A stretch of 64,000 nucleotides of DNA from Gaeumannomyces sp. JS-464 (taxonomy: Eukaryota > Ascomycota > Sordariomycetes > Magnaporthales > Magnaporthaceae). A model generated the notes under the pieces. It was not told the origin of the DNA. It ran no database searches and was given only the letters and a program-made list of their open reading frames with translations. The stretch is from the NCBI GenBank assembly GCA_002197995.1, contig NGZR01000001.1, forward strand, positions 13,535,501-13,599,500, given 5' to 3'. The position numbers and the translations under genes are program-made. Shown here piece after piece: positions 60,796 to 64,000 of this stretch (positions within the stretch are counted from its first letter, which is position 1; each line of letters starts with the position of its first letter).

Positions 60796-62110
60796 GATTG
60801 AGGGCGTGTTTAATACAAATCGGGTTTCTTGGTTTTTCCATACTATTTTTGAAAACCGCTTGCAAACCTATTTGCGGATCCGGGCCAGGGGGTTGGATAC
60901 CGCAAATAGCCTAATAAATATAGCTTTTAACCCGCCAGAAGTACCTTTTTGACCAGGCCAACGAGTCGCGTAAATGGAGGCCCTGTAAGCCACGTGTTCC
61001 CCTTAAACAAGGAGGGTTTAAGAGGGTTAAAAAGGGACAAGGCCGGCCGGCCTCCTGGTATAAAAGATCGAAGGGATCCGGATTAAAAAAAGGGAGTAGG
61101 GTGCACCAAGTTAACTCGCTCATTTTGTCCTCAATTCTTGCCTTTTAAGTACCCCAAATATACCGTTTAACTCGCCTTTTTTGCGCGAAAAAGTGGCCTT
61201 TTTCCTGTACATTTGTGGGCAAAAAGTTTCCTTTAAAATCGCGGCCCACCTTTTTAACCACAGCCTGGCGATAACGCACCGGTATTTCCATAAAGTATTG
61301 CAAGCCATGCTGGCTTTTCACGTCGCGTTTTATAACGTTGCTAGAGATTTCCAACGTTTCCTGGCCCGATACGAGGCGTTAAAAGATTTAAAAGGCTTTT
61401 GCTGGGTGCTTAAAAGCCGTTAACGAAACTTTAATCAACGCTAAAGTTAGTGCAAAGGAGGGTTTTGCGTGGAGGAGTTGGAAAGGGTTTATTGCACAAA
61501 ACGTTTTGGCAGTTGTAAATCACGGCGGGCGGTTCGTTTTCGTTATGGCAGGCGTTAAAAGCTCGATACACGGACTCCTTACTGCTCCGGAAAGCTTAAC
61601 AAACTGGATTTTATATCCCAAAGGGTTATTTTTACCTTGAAATGCCGGCTTTTCCAAAGCACTAGGGTAATTACCCTTTTTATTATAACGAGGTATTACT
61701 TATAGGAATAAAGCCTCGCACGGGTTAAAAACCTTGCCGAGATTTTTAACTTGCATTATGTAAAAATACAGGTTATTATCGAAAGGGCTTTTAATAAGCT
61801 TAAAGGCCGCTGGAAAAATTATTAGGGGCACACTTCCCGATTTTCATATCCGCGCACAGGTCGATATCATGTTAACCGTTACAGGCTTGCATAACTTCAT
61901 TTTGAAAAAAGAAAGCTAAGGCTTTTTTTAAAATCTAATTTTGGCCCGAACAAGCCAAAATTAAAGAGAAAATGCATTTCGAAAGCTTAAAACTAATAGG
62001 AAAGCTGTAAAGCGAGGGCGGGAAATGGGCATAACGCAGCGTTTTAAGGCCGGTAAAAGCTTTAATAGCTGAAGGTTATAAATCGACTACCAGGTTTACA
62101 AAGCTCGTAA
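60796..62110 (+). mobile_element. Decayed PIF/Harbinger-type (DDE_Tnp_4) transposase region
   Basis: Plus-strand pieces in order: SLAITHRYFHKVLQAMLAFH (about 61262-61320), VARDFQRFLARYEALKDLKG, WKGFIAQNVLAVVNHGGRF with VFVMAGVKSSIHG (about 61480-61575), LLTAPESLTNW, and HIRAQVDIMLTVTGLHNFIL (about 61845-61905). The last two match the layout of DDE_Tnp_4 nucleases (GFISQNVLA.. and ..TQVDIV..LHNF). The first catalytic Asp region (near 61395-61450) is lost to stops and a frame change. The 5' side (60796-61130) has only RIP-shifted sequence; no TIR pair was found. Mobile-element sequence begins within a few bases of the HET stop codon. Confidence 0.65.
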
Positions 62111-62753
62111 AAAAGCGCTGTAACGTGCGTTCGATTCGCTTCGATAAGGGGAATCGGAAAAAGGTTACGGCTTGTTAATAAAAGCATTGGTTTAAAAAGG
62201 AGGTTAGCCGAAAACGGCGACGTGGCAGTAGTTTTTATAGTAAGATCGATAGGTTTAGCGCAGCGAAAAATGATTAGTTTTATGCACCAAAAATAAAGTT
62301 CGATTGCCCTTGTTAAAAGGGGTTAAATAGTGCTTTTTTCGAAGGAAACGGATAAAAATTAAAAATCGGCTGGCGATTAAATTAAAAAAATCGCATTAAA
62401 CGTGCGTAAGCGTCACCCATTTGGGTAATAAACGCGGTGGCGATCGTTTATACTGTGGGTTTTTTGGTTTAGGTGGGTATCGCACTTTAAAAACGGCACT
62501 TTTTAAGCTTTGCCAACCAACTTACGGTAATTATTTACAATAATTCCTACGTTTGCTTTTATCGGGATTTAATGCATTTTAATCGCCTTTTTAAAGCTAA
62601 TTAAATGCCGTAACTTGCGGTTTAATTAACGTTAATTTTATTTATTTAAAAGCGAGTAGTGGTGTTTATAGTAACCTGCCTAATGGTAATTTCCGTAATT
62701 TCCAAACCCTTAACCCCAATGATATTTAACAGAAAAACTAACAATAACATTCC
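62111..62753. repeat. AT-rich RIP-type sequence
   Basis: No protein similarity seen. Ends with ATTCC (62749-62753), the TSD of solo LTR copy 3. Confidence 0.35.
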
Positions 62754-63294
62754 TATAAAAATATAGGGTTTTAATTGGGGCGTGCTTGCGCTAATTACAA
62801 TAGCTAACAAGGTTACGTTTAATTGGTACGGGCCTTGTTAAGCACTATAAATAATGCTAGCAAAGCCCCAAGCTTAGTAGGTGGTACAGGCTTGTATTGC
62901 AAGGAGGGGGCGTTAACAGTCGCTTCCTTTATATACCTTCCGACATCGATCCCGCGGGCCCCCCCCCCCCCCCAAAGGGGTTCCGGTGCCGCACGCGATT
63001 TTCCGAAAAATTATTTTGTATAGGGAAATTAAAAAATCGACCCACGGCCACCAAAGCCATTTTTGCGTTAGGCTTCCAAATTTAACTTGTGCGTTTTTCA
63101 CCCCTGCTTTGGCGCGTGCAGGGTAGGTGAATTAAATAGCCCTACAACGGCTAACTTAAGCGCGGTAGCACGCTGTGGGCCGACCTTATGCACAGATTTA
63201 CAAAAGTACAAGGTAGGTAATACAAGGTAGGTAGTGCGGGGTAAGTAAGGTTTATGCACCCAACCTTAGCTAAATACATTAGTTCTTTTTAACA
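62754..63294 (-). repeat. Solo LTR, family S copy 3
   Basis: 541 bp, the reverse complement of copies 1 and 2. Perfect TSD ATTCC (62749-62753, 63295-63299). The left terminus reads TATAAAAA instead of TGTAAAAA, a single RIP-type change. The C run (G run on the minus strand) is 15 bases (62959-62973). TATA-like TATATAAAGG on the minus strand near 62930. Confidence 0.9.
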
Positions 63295-63299
63295 ATTCC

Positions 63300-64000
63300 C
63301 TTATAACTTTATTAAAACAAGCTGCCCGATTACAAGAATACCTTTATTCGAACCGCTTCGATTAAAACTATACGTTGGCCGTATCGCTTTACACTAAATT
63401 TACGATCATTTCCTTGTTTTCCAAGTTGCTTAACCATTAGTAAGCTATCCCTTCGTCCTATTTAAAGGTTCGAATTAACTCCCGCTTAATCCGGCCCGAT
63501 AAAGCGTTTTACGAGTACTTCCACAGCTTTTTTACAGCTTGTATTTAAAGCTCGTACCTTAGTTAACGCTTATAAAGCGCCTGGCCGGCCAAGGAAAACT
63601 TCGCATTTAAAAAAGGTAACTTTTAATCGGTTATAAATCCAGCTCGGCTAACGTTTGTGCAACTTTAATAGGCGATTTTTAACGTAAAATTAGGCTTTTA
63701 CTACCGTAAATGCCCGGACTTATTAAAAAGCCGTTTGCCGCGGCCCTTTTTAACTTATCGGCGTAAAAAATCCTCGTCGTCGCTTGCTAAAGCCGTAAAC
63801 GTTGGGCCGGCCATGGCGATTTGTTCCCTTCGCGCCCAATTGGTCCCGCAAAAAACGGCCTCGTAAAAGTCCAGGCGGAAAAAAGGCTTTTTGCGCATTT
63901 AACGAACGGTAAGCCGGATCGCAAAAAAACGATTTCCAAGCTTAATTGCTAGCGAGGTACAGTTTTTGTAATCGAATTTAAAGGCAACCTTTAACCGCCT
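63300..64000. repeat. AT-rich RIP-type sequence at the window edge, element unidentified
   Basis: Host sequence of solo LTR copy 3. Minus-strand frames contain long once-coding looking stretches (near 63790-63860, with Arg/Gly/Pro residues) broken by stops, but I cannot assign a family. The repeat continues beyond the window. Confidence 0.35.

Noticed and set aside
1..64000. tRNA or rRNA genes
   Set aside because: No convincing B-box/cloverleaf or rRNA core sequence was found by eye; a covariance-model scan would be decisive.

Overview
The window looks like a filamentous ascomycete (Pezizomycotina) chromosome. It has short GT-AG introns with CTAAC-like branch sites, a heterokaryon-incompatibility (HET) gene and an MFS transporter. 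Two GC-balanced gene islands (about 1-8650 and 57500-60795) are separated by about 49 kb of very AT-rich DNA. In that AT-rich DNA every transposon reading frame is riddled with stops and C/G is replaced by T/A, the signature of repeat-induced point mutation (RIP). All identifications here are by eye from translated motifs; no database search was run. || Left island. 1-2908 holds no gene I can recognise. 2909-4852 (minus) is an OS-9/Yos9-type ER lectin gene (signal peptide, intron, MRH domain, KDEL end) broken by about ten small frame changes. 5720-8023 (plus) is a nine-exon, 14-TM-type MFS transporter whose frame is whole except for one missing base in exon 7. The two genes are divergent and share a promoter region containing a CACGTGACGTCA bZIP/bHLH-like site. 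|| AT-rich block. Nested insertions can be read from target-site duplications (TSDs). A solo LTR (9827-10370) and a 1.65-kb gag-only Copia-like element (11055-12706) come first. A Tad-like LINE fragment (12712-14034) is cut by Gypsy family A. That outer Gypsy A copy is split at a TA by a Fot1/pogo-type DNA transposon (DT1), and DT1 is itself split by a complete second Gypsy A element (16181-23589, TSD TTTAA). After DT2 the host sequence changes to a chromodomain Gypsy family B copy on the minus strand. It is split by DT3 and by a plus-strand Gypsy B element (32569-45500, TSD CTTGT/CTTAT), which in turn carries a solo LTR, DT4 and DT5. A third complete Gypsy A element (47052-56063, TSD TTAGC) carries DT6 and sits in a decayed chromodomain-coding sequence. 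|| Right island. A HEAT-repeat fragment (57556-57846) precedes a two-exon HET-domain gene (58626-60795), which has one base missing in a T run near its 3' end. A decayed PIF/Harbinger transposase starts just after the HET stop, followed by a third solo LTR (62754-63294) and unidentified AT-rich sequence. || Main points for follow-up: all three recognisable host genes have 1-nt frame breaks, so assembly error must be separated from real decay; the six DNA transposons share an outer ACGTGGTTTA end and a doubled inner motif with a constant 17-bp period but three different sequences; and both Gypsy families keep an open frame antisense to pol next to the 3' LTR.
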